From Vitis vinifera (lineage: Eukaryota > Streptophyta > Magnoliopsida > Vitales > Vitaceae), in NCBI RefSeq assembly GCF_030704535.1, contig NC_081811.1:547501-611500 (forward strand): a stretch of DNA of 64,000 nucleotides, written 5' to 3'. Shown piece by piece: positions 19,101-32,010 of the stretch. The first letter of the stretch is position 1. Every line of letters begins with the position of its first letter. The notes below the pieces were generated by a model. That model was not told the origin of the DNA. It saw nothing but the letters and a program-made list of their open reading frames with translations, and made no database searches. The translations under genes were made by a program, and so were the position numbers.

Positions 19101-22100
19101 TGTTGTTGTAGTTATTTGCAGAAATGAGAATAATTTCCCTCATCTTCTCCTGGTGATAAAGTTCGAGTGGTCAAAGTAGAATTTTTTCTTTTTTATAGAT
19201 GATCAAGTAGATGAAAAACACATTTACTTCAACTGAGGTAAACAGAAAAACCAACAAAGTGGAAATAGTGTTATAGAATGACAATATCGAGGAGGCACTG
19301 ACCTTGTTGACACTAGGAACTAGTTCCTGCAGTGCTCTAATTCTCTCTGCTATTCTTTCTCTGCGTAACTGTAACAAAGGAGATGGACAACGATTATGCA
19401 ATAAGAAATAGAGAGGGAACAACAAACTTTGAAAAGAAAGAGAAGGAGACATAAACACATGGCTTCAATGTGCATCAACACACTAGTTATTCTTACTATC
19501 ACAATTCTCAGCCAGGTCTTGGCATCCAATTCATAATTAATGGCATCAGGTATACAGGAGCTTATTCCAAAGAAAGAAGTGCTCTTTCTGTAATGCATCA
19601 ACTTAAGATCCATGGTTTAGCCATATTTGAGCAAATCCATTTCTGTACTAAATTTTATCAAATAAACAGGAATGAGCTTATTATTATTGTTATCTTTTTT
19701 GTTGTTGGATGATTCTCTCAAATTGAGCACCAATTTTTGTAGAGAATTATGCCTACCAAAATTTTTTGTTGAGAATTATAAACAAAAGCCCAATTTGTCA
19801 TACACAAAGGGAAGAATGAAGAAAAAGAGTTGCAGCAGTTGATAATCATTCCATTTTTTATATGACCAGAATTTTAGCAATATTTTCAGCATATCATTAG
19901 CACTGATTACAAACACAAATACACACAAGAAACCACTGAAAGAGCCTTGTAAAAATAGTTTCTTTGATATTCTTTCACAAGGCAACACCTTCTTTCATGC
20001 ACATATGATGTAGAGGACCTTTGTTCATTCCCCAACTTTCAAGTGACAGTCTACAAACTACAGACACATATTTTTGCTTCGTTTGATATGGGGCCACAAC
20101 ATCTTTGTGTATTTCTAGTATTATACTCCATATCTGTCTATTGGAGGCTGTCATGAAACTTCAAAATTCTCATTATGTCTCTATGTTCTTACAATACTTT
20201 ATGCCTTTTTGTTCCCTTATGTATATTATGTCAAGCTTACCCGCTCAGCAATGCTGTGTGGATCTGTGGCCTGTCCACGTCTCGCCCGCACCCTTGGGCG
20301 AATTGCAGGAGGATGTGGTGCTGCAGCAACGGTAGCCTGCATTGGTTGACCATGGAAAGCCTACAACAGGATGGTAATTTCATTCCCAATGGAACAGTAC
20401 AAGGAAAAGGAGAAATGTTTGAACAGTAAATGGAAATGCTTTTAAGAAGTAATGACAACAGCACCATCTAAACCAACAGACACCAGAAATTACTTTAAAA
20501 TAAAAGAACAGAACGCCAAAATACAGCTTCTGGAATCTGTTGCAACATCATTTTGAAGCTTTGGAGGATAACTTCATCATTATAAATGAAAATTAATAGA
20601 AATAAAAGAGCACCAAACATTTTTTTTTTATATTGGTAAAACGCAGAGATCTAAGAGGGAAGTGATTATGAATGCTGAAGCAACTAATTAAATGCATGAC
20701 ATCTCTCCCATAAACGCAAAAAAGAAATATATAAATAAAAGACAAATATATCCCCACTTCACCCAAGTTAAAATTTCAGATTAAATGCACAACACTAAAT
20801 ATCTCTTCACTTCCCTCGAATTACAATTCTCCCACCCCCCAAACCACTCCTCAAAAGATCTCTTTTACATACCCCAGAAACTTCAGAATTCTATATAAAT
20901 ATGGTGTCCTTCAATATATGTTTGAACCTCAGTTGATCCTTATTTTCTAAGATCAATATTTACTTATTTATTCACAAGACAGCAAATAGCGGCAATCAAC
21001 TGGGTTTCATTTGTTCTGAAGGAAAAAAGAAAACCAGGCAAAGAAATATGAAAATGATGTTGAATGGAGCATTGATACCATTAAAGAATTTAGACAAAGT
21101 GTAATAATGGAGACAGAGATGAAAATTTCACATACAATTTCCAGTTCAAAGAACAAAAAAAGGCAAATTTCTTTGCAAGTACAAGATTGCTGAAAAGACA
21201 ACAAAATTCTGAAGTCCGGTTATCCAAATGCCAAAGAGGTACATAAACTGTTTCCAGTTAAAGCGGATGACTAGGTGCCAGTATCGACAGGTCAAACAGG
21301 TGTTGGTTCAGTTGAAAAAATTATCTCACAGGCGAACTTTTCGCACATGTTGTTTAAAGTGAAATGTCTTTGATTTCAACAGGAACCAAGATGCCAGCTT
21401 AAATTTTCTAACACTATCAAGGAGAAAAAATTTCCACTAAAATTTTTGCCATGAAATTGAACGTATTATGTTAAGTTCTTTGAATTATTTAAAAAACGCC
21501 CAAATTCAAGAAACTGCATGAGCAAGGTGTGTCCAAATGCAAGAGCTGATTACTCTGAAAGTAAAAAATCAAATAAAATAATTCCAATAAGTTATAAATT
21601 CCTCTACAATGGAAAAGAAAAACCGCTGAAATGAACACTTCAGCAGTACCACATGGAAGGTGACAAAAACACAACATGAAAATATTGGAAAAGAAACAAC
21701 TAACAATTTACAAGGATATATATAACAGATTCGTAATTTCATTTTTCCTCCATTTTCTCAGCAACCAAACAAAAGCTAGAGAAAGAAAAACTTACATTTT
21801 TCACGGTAGAAGCTCTACCATCAATAACCTCCTCACGAAAGCGCTTGCCACTGCCAGACGCGTCTTCGGGCTTCAGAAAGCTGCTCTTTCCCTGCTCCAA
21901 CCTCAACCCTAACGGAAACATGGTTCCCTGGTACCCGCCGGCGATGTGGCCAGAGCCTTCGCCGGAGCCGAGCTGAAGCACCATAGGAGCGGCCAAATTC
22001 ACGTCATTAGCAGCCAAATTAGGGTCAGCTGCGGGGTAGGTGGGAATTCCGAGGATTTGCTCGAGAAAATCGTCCGCTGGAGCTTCCGAGGGATTGCTCG

Positions 22101-22104
22101 CCAT
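16110..22104 (-). CDS. UNE12: bHLH transcription factor, UNE12 type
   Basis: Six exons join in frame: 21796-22104, 20241-20360, 19303-19368, 17351-17416, 16433-16510 and 16110-16340, giving 289 residues. The basic region and HLH span about residues 127-190. The G-box contact residues H138, E142 and R146 are present, as is the helix-loop-helix [20 protein letters not shown]. This matches the Arabidopsis UNE12/bHLH59-like subfamily, nuclear factors binding CACGTG-type sites; UNE12 mutants affect fertilisation. The acidic N-terminus with [11 protein letters not shown] is typical of the family. The start is the ATG at 22104, inside MASNPSEAP. Introns total 5.3 kb. The gene is head to head with the tryptophan synthase gene, 1.7 kb apart. 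Confidence 0.95.
18156..18310. repeat. Diverged two-copy tandem repeat, ~79 bp, in a bHLH intron
   Basis: The two halves share TCTTGAA-TTYAGC, GACA-GGGG-CATAATT and CAAAGT-TCTAAAAT. It lies between exons 3 and 4 of the bHLH gene and explains the open frame there. Confidence 0.6.
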
Positions 22105-23672
22105 CACTCAAACTCGGACGAGCCGGAACTGTACGGAAGGCGGGTTAGGGTTTCGGAGATGGAAGAGATGGCCTTGGTTGGAGTGAAGTCTCAGCTCTCG
22201 GCCTCTCAGCTTCCGTTGAGAAGGAAGAGACTCAGGAGTCAGCTCATTCCGTCGTGCCCCTTATATAGGTTGTACTCTATCCAAAGAGCCCTTATTTTCA
22301 AGGAAATTACGACTCTACCTGCAGTGACTCCAAAGTTCCAAACGACGTCGGTTTGCTTCTTGTGCTCGCTACCTCCATGGGTGATGGGTGAGAAAATGAT
22401 TGGCCCAGGCTTACGTTCAAGCCAAGCCCAATACAACCTCTCCTCAGTGTTTGGCTCTTATAATTTTTGGGGGAAAGTTGAAGAAAAAGAAATAGAGTTA
22501 AAAACTTGTTTTAAAAAAAATAAATAAAGGAAAATAAAATATATTTAAATTGATAAATTATTTTTACATATTTTTAAATTTATTTTATTTATTTATTTTG
22601 TTTATATAAAAATGAAATATTTCCAAATTGCATATGTTTCTAATTGATTTAATCATATTTGATTTTATTTGGTATTTTTCAATATAAATCAAATATGAAA
22701 AATTCTTTTTTTTTTTTTGTCATGTTTCGATATTAAATTTTTTTAAAGAAAAGTAATGAAAAAGAAAAATAAAATAAATATGAATAAATTTAAAATCAAT
22801 AAATTATTTTATATATTATTTCAAACTTATTTCACTTATTTCTTTTTTTATTTTTTATAAAAAAATAAATAAATATATAATTAATTTTAAATATATTTAA
22901 TATTTTATATAATAAAATTAAACATTATAAAATCAATTTTCTTTTACCTTAATGCTTTTCGAAACCTCACATGATTTAACTTGTTTTATAATTCATATTA
23001 TTTTGGAATTGTAGATAATATAAATACTTTGACAGAAAATTCTAATTTTATCACAATGTCTTTATCAAAAATAGAATAAACTTGAATTTTAAAATAAAAT
23101 TTTATTTTAAAAATAATTAAAATTTATTTTAAAAATTTTCAAGAGGGTTGAACAATAAAGTAAGTCTAGATTTTTGTGAATTCCTCAAATTTGATAAATG
23201 ATTATTTTCCCTTTATAATTAATATTCTCCTTTTTTTTATTAATATTTGATAATCAATTATGATAAAATGATTATTAATACAAATAATTTTAATTAATTT
23301 CCAAAAATGAAAACTAAAGTTTTTTTAAATAAGAAAAGAGTTTAAATTTTTATTATTATTTTTTCCATTTCTATACCCATCTTAGATTTACTTTTATTTT
23401 AATTTTTCCTTTCCTTTTTGTTTCGTATTATTTACATCCACGACGGTATCATGCATATTTGTAAAAGAAATCCTAGGTGAGAAAGATGTCTAAAAACAAA
23501 ATCAGATTGGATAGTAGAAAATCCAGAGTAATCTTCGAAATGATGCATAAAAGGGAAAAAAAATGAAAAGATCATATGCGCAGTTACATCAGATTCGGAA
23601 TTTGGATACCAGAGATTGGACGGCTGGGATGGATGACCAGTTAAACCCTATAGTTCTTACCACAAATGCCCA
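22105..23672. other. Divergent intergenic/promoter region of the bHLH and TrpA genes
   Basis: Positions 22105-22270 are GC-richer and probably the 5' leader of the bHLH gene. Positions 22480-22960 are AT-rich MITE-like repeats related to 4200-5150. Positions 23440-23672 are the proximal promoter of the tryptophan synthase gene. The 193-codon frame at 21946-22527 is a shadow of bHLH exon 1 and its leader. Confidence 0.5.
22480..22960. repeat. AT-rich MITE-like repeats (two units)
   Basis: Two successive stretches (about 22480-22720 and 22730-22960) repeat the layout of 4590-4870 and 4920-5150: an A-rich block, AAATTTAAAA...AATAAATTATTTT, then TTATTT-rich and AATTTTAA blocks. No clear ends could be fixed. 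Confidence 0.4.
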
Positions 23673-23679
23673 TATAAAA
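23673..23679 (+). promoter_or_regulatory. Possible TATA box of the TrpA gene
   Basis: TATAAAA, 112 bp before the start codon. This spacing fits a plant TATA box plus a short leader. Confidence 0.5.
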
Positions 23680-23790
23680 CCAAAAGGTAGTCATTTCTAT
23701 ATTCAGAAAAACCCCGTGTAGCACCGTACATAAACTTCATGTTTCATCACCTAATCCGTTGTTCAGGTTCTTGCCACTGTTCATATTATC

Positions 23791-26700
23791 ATGGCTGTTG
23801 CTGCTTTCAATTCAGTCTCCTTTGTGGGTCTCAATAAATCCGAAGCCCATCTTCTCTTTGGTTCTGGTTTTGGGTTTCCTTCTACGAGGCTGTCTGTTTC
23901 CTTCAAAGCCTTCAAGCCCATGGCGGCTGTTGCCGCAGTTCCAGCAGTTGGGCTCTCTGAGACCTTCGACAAATTGAGAAAACAGGGCCAAGTATGTGTC
24001 TTTCATTCCTGTGTCTTTCCTTTCTGTTTCGGGCTTTTTTTTTTCCTGGGTGTCTGTTTGTGATTTGTTTGGATGGTAGGAAAATGGGGGAAAAGAATGG
24101 AGGAGTCTGAGCTTTGGGTTTTTTGATTTTTGATATTTGGGACCTCGGAACCAGGAAATCTATTAGGACGAGAGTGAACTAGGTGTTGGGTCGGTTGGAG
24201 TTATGTATATGTAGGATCTTCAGATTTTCTTTTTCTCAGCTTTCTCGGCCTCCAACCGGAGGTTTATTAAAATTTTTCAATTTTCTTAATTTTCATTGCC
24301 AATATTTTTGTACAATGTCTGGTTTTAAGTGGGTTTTTGGTACCTTACTGGTTGGTTTGTTGTTTCATGTGGATCTTGATTGATATCTAATGGGATATGA
24401 ATTGGGTTGTCGTGGCAGCTGATTTTATGGTGCTATGATGAAATTAAATTAGGGTTTATAATTATGCAATTTGTTAACATGTTCAATCTTTTAGATGATC
24501 AAAGTTGTACAGAGGGGACTCGGTCATGTGATTTGTTTGGCAGATTAGTACTTCTTTTAGCTGATTATGAATTAGATTGATGCCTGTAATGAGCTGAAAC
24601 ATCAGATCCATTGGATGATTGGTCACACTTAAGATACAGAGTTCTCATGTGACCTATAATGGAGCATTTGATTCCGGCCAAATTGCTTGTCACATTTTGG
24701 ACTGGAATTGTTTGGGCATTTGAACAGGCTATTCATCTCATAGCAAAGCCCAAACTATCTCCCCTTTGGTACAATTTAATCCATTTCTTGTCATGCTGAT
24801 TGTTTCTGGCCTCTTGAGATTTCGTGGCTGTGAACATTGCTGTTTGAGGCAGAAATGATGCCAGTTCATAACAACAAATTCAGTTGGGCTCTGTCTGATT
24901 GCTCAAAATTTTGGAATTGGGATTATGTAGAATGTGGAAAATTTGCTTTTAAATAAAGCAACCACACTTTAAAACTGTAATCCAATTCTAGATCTGAAGG
25001 TATATAAAAGCACACCCATACAGTGTAGGAATTGGAATTACCCTGAGCAACGAAATGCAGCCTTAAGGTGTTAAGGGGAACTTAAGCGGTTTTGTTTCAT
25101 TTTTTTCTTTTGATATTCTGTTCTATAGCTGAATTTAAATGGCCTTAGTACTTTGGAACTTATGAGAAAGCAAACTTGGACAATGAAATTCTGAAGGGGT
25201 TATACCAAGAAGCTAAACTGAAACCCTTTGGAGAAGTCCTGTTCAAATTCTATCGCTGTCCTGAAACTTTTTTACCTTCTCTTCAAAACTCAATGGTGAA
25301 ATACTAATCACTTGACTGTGTGGCTCTCTGTTGATGTAAAGATATGCTTTTATTTCATAAATCTGTTCTGATAAGAATCTCTTTTATGCAAAGGTGGCCC
25401 TTATCCCATACATCACTGCTGGTGATCCTGACCTTTCAACTACAGCTGAAGCGTTGAAGGTGCTTGATTCCTGCGGGTCAGACATCATTGAATTGGGTCT
25501 ACCATACTCCGATCCCTTAGCGGATGGTCCAGTTATCCAGGTCTGACAGTTTGGCTGTTGTAGCTTTTGCATATTAGATATTTCACATGTATTAAATATT
25601 TCACATATTTCCTATTTATATATATCTTGTAACTGATATATCTTCTAATTTTGATTTTCAGGCTGCTGCCACACGCTCATTGGCAAGGGGGACCAATTTG
25701 AATGCGGTCATTTCAATGTTGAAGGAGGTAGGATAATTATGTTATGCCATATACCCATTTTATTTAAAAATGTACATAGGTGCAACAAAACTTGAAGTAT
25801 TTTTATTGATATGAATTGCTTTAGGAAAGAGTTCTTCAGGTCGGACCTATATTATAATGTTTTTATACAGTTATTTTTGACTTAGAGTTAGTGGAACAAC
25901 TTAAGTGAGCTGGCCCAACAAAACCTGGCCCCAATCCAACCTTCTAGCGTTTTTGAGCAATTATTTTTAATACTTGGGTTGAGCTTAAGTTAAGTTCTTG
26001 TTACCCAAACTTAATTTGGGTTGGGCTTGGACCAAGGTTTGGACAACTTGAGCCTTACTCAAGCCTGATTTAATTTAATATTTCTTCACTATAATGTTAA
26101 GTCGCTTATTTATTGTTCATTAAGGATGTCACTTCTTGTTTTTGGAAAATAGGTTATACCCGCACACATCTCATCCATTTCATATTTTTGGAAAATAGGT
26201 TATACCTGCACACATCTCATCCATTTCATATTTTTGGAAAATAGGTTATACCTGCACACATCTCATTCATTTCATATTGTGCCAGTACTTGACAGATGTG
26301 ATATATCAGCAATCAGTCTATACATGTCTCATCCCCTACGTTGATAGTTTCTTGACTCTTCTCCTTCCATTTTTTCTTCTCCTGAAATGGAGATGCATGC
26401 ATCCACACATTCAATCACATACATAATTATAGAATGGTCATTTATTTTTAGTTGAAATGATCTCCATGAAATTCTAACATCATTTTTATTTTGAATTTTT
26501 GAAATAGGTGGTACCTCAATTATCTTGCCCAGTTGCACTGTTTTCATATTACAATCCAATACTTAAGCGTGGCATTGGGAAGTTTATGACCATCATAAAA
26601 GATGTTGGAGTGCATGGTAATTATTAGTCAAACTTTGTTGAATTTTTTCTAGGTTCTTACACCGATGGTAATAGATTTCTTTAGCAAACTAAGTAATGCA

Positions 26701-29700
26701 ATGATTATCCTAAAATTATGAAGTGTTAAGCAAGGTGCTTTATTTAGCCAAATGCTATGTGTAGATGCCATGAACACAACTTTACTTGGCCAAAGTGTGT
26801 GCCAACTACTTGGAGTTTGCTAAACCATTTTCTTTTTGCCATTACGCTCTAAGGGCCTGTGCCATGCAGCTGCAGCTGCTATTGTAGTTCTTTAAAAAAA
26901 TCTTTGTAAAGGATACCTTCTATTTAATGTGTAAAAAGGATTTAGATACAAAAACCTCTATAAAAGGATCTAGCTCCCAATTTTACTGATTAAGCCTTAA
27001 ATGTTTTCTACTTCAAAAGTGTTTTTGTATGTAATGAAACATGTCTTAGCGTATATTACTGGTTGGGATGAACTTTTTGGCTTGTATACAGCCTTCATTT
27101 CTTCACTGAGCTTGGAATTAACCTTGTCAAAGTTGAGCCTATATGGATATTTATTTGCGGATACAATCTGAAATAAAATAATAACTTTTTTTTTTTAATG
27201 GATAAGTGAAGGAAAATAATAACTTATGATCATGTCCTTTGTGGCAAGTAACTGAGGAACGAATAACAGAAATGAGATTAATTATCTGTTTTTTGTTTTA
27301 CCATTTTGAGAAGGAACTCCTGTTTGCATGAATAGAAATGAGCTATGTCAATTTATTTTTGGAATTTTGGAAAATTTTAAGTCAAGCACTTCTCTTTTTC
27401 ATTTTCCTTTCTCCACTCTGGCATGTTATCATCTTATGGTGTCCACACTTCTTTTCAGGGCTTGTGGTTCCAGATGTTCCGCTAGAGGAGACTGAAATCT
27501 TGAGAATGGAATCCATTAAGAATAACATCGAATTGGTGTGTTGCCTATTTAAATTTTCTTTTCTATCTGGTGAAGCTTCTGGATTAATATGGAATGTTTG
27601 GCTCATTGTATTTGAATGATTATAATCCTTATAAGTATTTTTGATATATATACTCACTAGCACTGTTTGTATAAGGAGTTAGTTTAACTCATTTTGGTAA
27701 ATCTGCTGTTTAGTCCATATAGAAGTTACCTGGGTGATATCTCTCTCTTTTGTCTTCTTTCTCCATTTCCTCTTGTAATTCATCTTTCAAAAGCTTCTTT
27801 CCTCTTCTTTTCTCTTAGAACTTTCAAAATCTCACCACTTCCTTTGAAAAACAATCTTTTCACTCCAAGGATTTTAGGCCAGTCCTACATCAGCTATATC
27901 TATATCTGTTGAGAATCGTATTGTGAAGTAAATGATGTGTATAACTTTCTTTGAAATTGCTCATCCATGGATCCTTATTTTAAAAGGATTGCATAAAATG
28001 GGGTAGTAGTGGGAAAATCCTATTGAGTTGGCTTCACATCCATCATTTTATAAATAGTTTGAAATAGGGATTTCATAAGAGAGATGAGGAATAAAAGTAG
28101 TTTTTCATAAAAAATAAAAAAAATAAAAAATGTTTTAGCCTCAACTACAATTTTTCGTTTAGAAAATATTTATTCATTGCACTTTTTTTTTTTTTTTTTT
28201 ACTTTGTTTGATTTATATACAGTTGTTCATGAGATCCAATTTCTTGTGTTCAAGGTACTGCTCACAACACCTACTACTCCAATAGATCGGATGAAAGCAA
28301 TTGTTGCAGCTTCAGAAGGATTTGTATACCTAGTAAGATCCTTTTCTTTGTTGGATAAATATTGATCATGTTTAACTGGTTGATTTGTGCTTTCTGAGCT
28401 TTTTGTTCACAATAACATAGTTCTGTATTCAGATCATACCCATGACTTTTGAGATTTGGTGCCTTAAAATCTTAGGAGGCAGCTAGAATAAAAAGGCTAA
28501 GGGATTCTTATATGACAAAAAGGGTCAGGGATTAAATGGCTTGTTCTTGTGAAAAGAGGGAAATTTACTGTGCCAATGTAAACGGCTTCATGGTGGAAAT
28601 GTGCTTGAATCTTATTTAGGATTATCATCATTTTTCTTTTGCTGGAGTTACTTCTCTTGATATGTAGAAGAATGTTCCCTTTGATTGCATGATGGTGGGG
28701 AATGATACTTATGGAGTTGCGAATGTGCAGTAGGAATTAAGTTGCAACAGCTTGCCCATCTGTTGACAGAAAACAACACAAAATTAGATGATCGTAATTT
28801 GAGACTAGTTTCATGTCTGATAGAATATCTTTCAAATTAGGGATGTATTCGCAATTTTACGGATGCATGGATTCTTTGAGGTCGGAGGAAAGTAATGGTG
28901 AAGTTCACTAACCTTTGCTACAGAAGTTCATGGGTTTCTTGGACTGAAATTGTGAGGGCTTTCCTCTTTTCTGTGTTGTTGGTGGAACTGTAGCCAATAA
29001 TTTGCTCATGCATCAAACGTTGTCAAGGGGATAACCAACAAGGAAATAGGGGCATTTTTATTTTCATTTGGTTGAACTTCGTTACTGCAAATTAGATTTA
29101 ACCACTGTCCTGCATTACAATTTACAGGTGAGTTCAGTTGGAGTGACTGGTGCCCGCGCCTCTGTCAGTTCACGAGTTCAGACTTTGCTACAAGAAATCA
29201 AACAGGTTCATCTTCTGGATTAATATCTTTCATGCTATAGAGTGTAATAGATCTCACCCGACCCATGACATCACCATTGAAAGATGTGCTGATCTCACGT
29301 GCAACATGAAGTATTGATTAGGATTTTAACTAATATATGTACACAGTTTTAGTCTAAACTAACCCTTGAAAAAATATATGATAAAGTTGTTGCTTGGTGC
29401 ATTACTTCAAAACACATGTTGAATACCTCTAGATATGGAAGGAAGTAGAAAATTCAGAAATTTTCCTTCATCCTTTCTTGGAGAATTCATCTTCCTGTTT
29501 CAATTTCAACTACTAGCATATGCCTCTGTGTCAGCTCATCAGGTCCAAGACAGCCAAGACGACTCTTACATTCGTACTCTTTTATCACCAAAAGCATGAA
29601 ATTCTCCTATTTTGTTTAGGTTCTAGAAAGTAAATAGGTAACCATCCCAACCACGATTTTGAGATTTGATTATGTAATCAGGTCTTGTGACTTTAACTGA

Positions 29701-30065
29701 AGGCTCTAGCTCAGTGAGTAGGCGAATTGCATCACATACACTTCTTACTTAACCTTTGTTTCTTACAGGCAACATCTAAGCCAGTGGCAGTTGGCTTTGG
29801 CATATCAAAACCTGAGCATGTGAAACAGGTTAGTCTTCTAATGACTATGGATTGTTTCTGATGTTTCTTCCATAGTCAGATTCCTTGGTGCATGTAACTT
29901 ATTGCCCAATTTTGATCACATTTCTTTCAGGTGGTGGCATGGGGAGCTGATGGTGTGATAGTTGGTAGTGCCATGGTGAAAGTGCTGGGGGAAGCCAAAT
30001 CTCCCGAGGAAGGGTTGAAGGAACTAGAAACTTTCACCAAATCCCTGAAGTCTGCACTTCTTTGA
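23791..30065 (+). CDS. TSA1: Tryptophan synthase alpha subunit, plastid type
   Basis: Nine exons join in frame: 23791-23991, 25394-25540, 25662-25727, 26508-26616, 27459-27535, 28255-28332, 29128-29205, 29769-29828 and 29931-30065, giving 316 residues. It cleaves indole-3-glycerol phosphate to indole and glyceraldehyde 3-phosphate, the step before the beta subunit makes tryptophan. Residues 1-~48 are Ser/Ala/Phe-rich and basic, a likely chloroplast transit peptide. The TIM-barrel core begins at about residue 57. The catalytic acids are present: E100 ([11 protein letters not shown]) and D111 (PLADGP). The active-site loop V-T-G-A-R and the phosphate-binding GFGISKP and [10 protein letters not shown] are also there. 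It could instead be the beta-free indole synthase paralogue (INS), which differs mainly in lacking the transit peptide. The transit peptide here favours TSA. Confidence 0.95.
26139..26276. repeat. Three-copy 46-bp tandem repeat in TrpA intron 3
   Basis: Units start at 26139, 26185 and 26231. Each reads TTTTTGGAAAATAGG then TTATACC-GCACACATC. Copies differ at one or two bases, so the array is recent. Confidence 0.9.
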
Positions 30066-30201
30066 GAATAGTTATGTGGGATATTAAATCTTCACTTGAC
30101 TGAGAATTTTGTGGGATCAAATAATGTTGTATCTCTCATTGTCAACATCAACTTACATGGGATTGAATACAAAAATATTTTTTGTTGTTAGCTCAATGTC
30201 A

Positions 30202-32010
30202 TCACAACCTCATAAGCTTTTCAATCTTTTCTACCATAGAGTTTATCTCGGTGTAACAGGGATGTGAATTGTCTCCTACAAGAAACCCATGAACACTACC
30301 ATTTACCTCAATTGAGCTACAGCCAGGAGATTTCTTCAACCCCTTCTTTTTAATTTCTTTCCTCAGTCCCATAGACCGATCCCATTTAGCTTCTTCTGCA
30401 TACATGTTAGACAGCATGACTCGGGCCCAAGGATCACGGGGGTCAAGCCCAAGCAACCTTCTGGCTGCAACCTCCCCCAGTTCAACATTGTTGTGGACTC
30501 TGCAGGCACTCAGGAAAGCACCCCATATTATCTCATTGGCCTCCATGGGCATTCCCATTATAAGATCATATGCCTCCTTTAAACAACCCATTCGACCGAG
30601 AAGATCAACCATACACCCATAGTGCTCAACCTTAGGAACCAACCCAAAAACCTTTTCCATTGACTGGAAATACCACCACCCTTGATCTAACAATCCGGCA
30701 TGAGCACAGGCACTGAGGACTCCGACCATTGTCACATCATCTGGTTGAACCTGGGCTTCTTTCATCTTAGAGAAATAGTGCAGAGCTTTCTCCCCACGTC
30801 CATGCATAGCCAGTCCGCATACGATCGATGTCCATGTGAAGAGATCTCTTCTGGTAGACTCCTCAAATATTTGGACTGCCTTATCAATATCCCCACACTT
30901 GGAATACATGTCAATCAGGCTAGAGTCCAGTGACCCATCTCGATTCATGTCGTTCTTGTCGACATAAGCATGAATCCAAGCACCAGTGTCCAGAGCTCCA
31001 TGGCTAGCACAGGCAGACAGAGTGCTCAACAGGGTCAATGCATTAGGACTCACACCTGAAAACTCCATCTCATGAAACCATGTCAATGCTTCCTGATACT
31101 GTCCTATACGGGCAAATCCTCCGATCATTGAATTCCATGACACTACATCTCTATCAGGCATCGATTGGAATAACTGCTTCCCAAGCTCCAAGTTGTTGTG
31201 CTCCACGGATTGATGTATCATAGTGTTCCAAACCACAATATTTTTCATGGGGGTTTCCTGGAAAAATCGGTAAGCGTAATCCAAACTTCCACACTCCCCA
31301 TATGTGCTGATAAGGGTGCTACTCACAAATGCGTCAACCTCAATCCCACTCTTCTCAATAAAGCAATGCATCGCCTTTGCAACTCCCAAATCGCCCAACA
31401 GGCCACATGCTGAGACAACGGTGGATATTGCAACCATGTCCGGCGTCAACCCAACTTCCCTCATCGTCCGGAACAGCTCCAACGCTTTCTCCGGAAAGGT
31501 CACGCAAACATAAGCCCGAATAATCAGAGTCCACAAAACCAACCCTGGTTGACGCATTTCGTCGAACACCTGTCTCCCTTTACCGACAAGGCCACAGGCC
31601 ACGTAAAACCCTAGCAAAGCGCCTGAAACAAACTCGCTACACGCAAACCCAGTTCTCACAACGCTCGCATGAACCTCTTCTCCTTCCTTGACCTCTTGCC
31701 CACTAACCAATGCCTTCAATAAGTACATGAAGGTGTGCCCATTGGGTCTCAGACCCGCACGAAGTCCTTGCATGTAATACAAAAGAGGTGGATCTCTAGT
31801 AATAAGGCCGTTTTCTACCTGTTTCCTGATCATGGTGTTCCATACAAAGACATTGGCGCAGTCTAATCGGCTCGCCGCAGATGGATCTTCGACAGTTGCG
31901 ATGGTGTTACCATGAATTCGAGGAAGCTTGTTAGGGTTTGTGAGAGGATGAAGACGAAAAGAGAAGCGCGTATGTGAAAGTTGAGGGAAACGTTGCATGC
32001 ATGCTCGCAT
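30202..32010 (-). CDS. Pentatricopeptide repeat protein, PLS class with E/E+ tail
   Basis: A single intronless frame of 602 residues, as is usual for plant PPR genes. The first ~45 residues are basic with no acidic residue before about position 41, suggesting a mitochondrial or plastid presequence. Degenerate PPR units of about 31-36 residues follow (for example VVSWNSMIGGFARIGQYQEA, near the middle), then an E domain (HYGCMVDLLGRMG, IIWGAFLSACRVHNN) and an E+ tail (GCSSIEVNGSVHGFLVGD). There is no DYW deaminase domain. Such proteins bind organellar RNA and often recruit a partner for C-to-U editing. The target cannot be read from the sequence here. The stop lies 137 bp beyond the stop of the convergent TrpA gene, so the 3' UTRs probably meet or overlap. 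Confidence 0.93.
   Translation of the reverse strand: MRACMQRFPQLSHTRFSFRLHPLTNPNKLPRIHGNTIATVEDPSAASRLDCANVFVWNTMIRKQVENGLITRDPPLLYYMQGLRAGLRPNGHTFMYLLKALVSGQEVKEGEEVHASVVRTGFACSEFVSGALLGFYVACGLVGKGRQVFDEMRQPGLVLWTLIIRAYVCVTFPEKALELFRTMREVGLTPDMVAISTVVSACGLLGDLGVAKAMHCFIEKSGIEVDAFVSSTLISTYGECGSLDYAYRFFQETPMKNIVVWNTMIHQSVEHNNLELGKQLFQSMPDRDVVSWNSMIGGFARIGQYQEALTWFHEMEFSGVSPNALTLLSTLSACASHGALDTGAWIHAYVDKNDMNRDGSLDSSLIDMYSKCGDIDKAVQIFEESTRRDLFTWTSIVCGLAMHGRGEKALHYFSKMKEAQVQPDDVTMVGVLSACAHAGLLDQGWWYFQSMEKVFGLVPKVEHYGCMVDLLGRMGCLKEAYDLIMGMPMEANEIIWGAFLSACRVHNNVELGEVAARRLLGLDPRDPWARVMLSNMYAEEAKWDRSMGLRKEIKKKGLKKSPGCSSIEVNGSVHGFLVGDNSHPCYTEINSMVEKIEKLMRL

Noticed and set aside
21946..22527. 193-codon open frame on the plus strand
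   Set aside because: Lies opposite bHLH exon 1 and its leader. No domain, and composition is that of an antisense shadow.
26139..26276. CRISPR-like regular repeat
   Set aside because: Three directly adjoining 46-bp units without spacers, in a plant intron: a minisatellite.
30404..31513. Several plus-strand frames across the PPR gene
   Set aside because: Shadows of the intronless PPR frame on the other strand.
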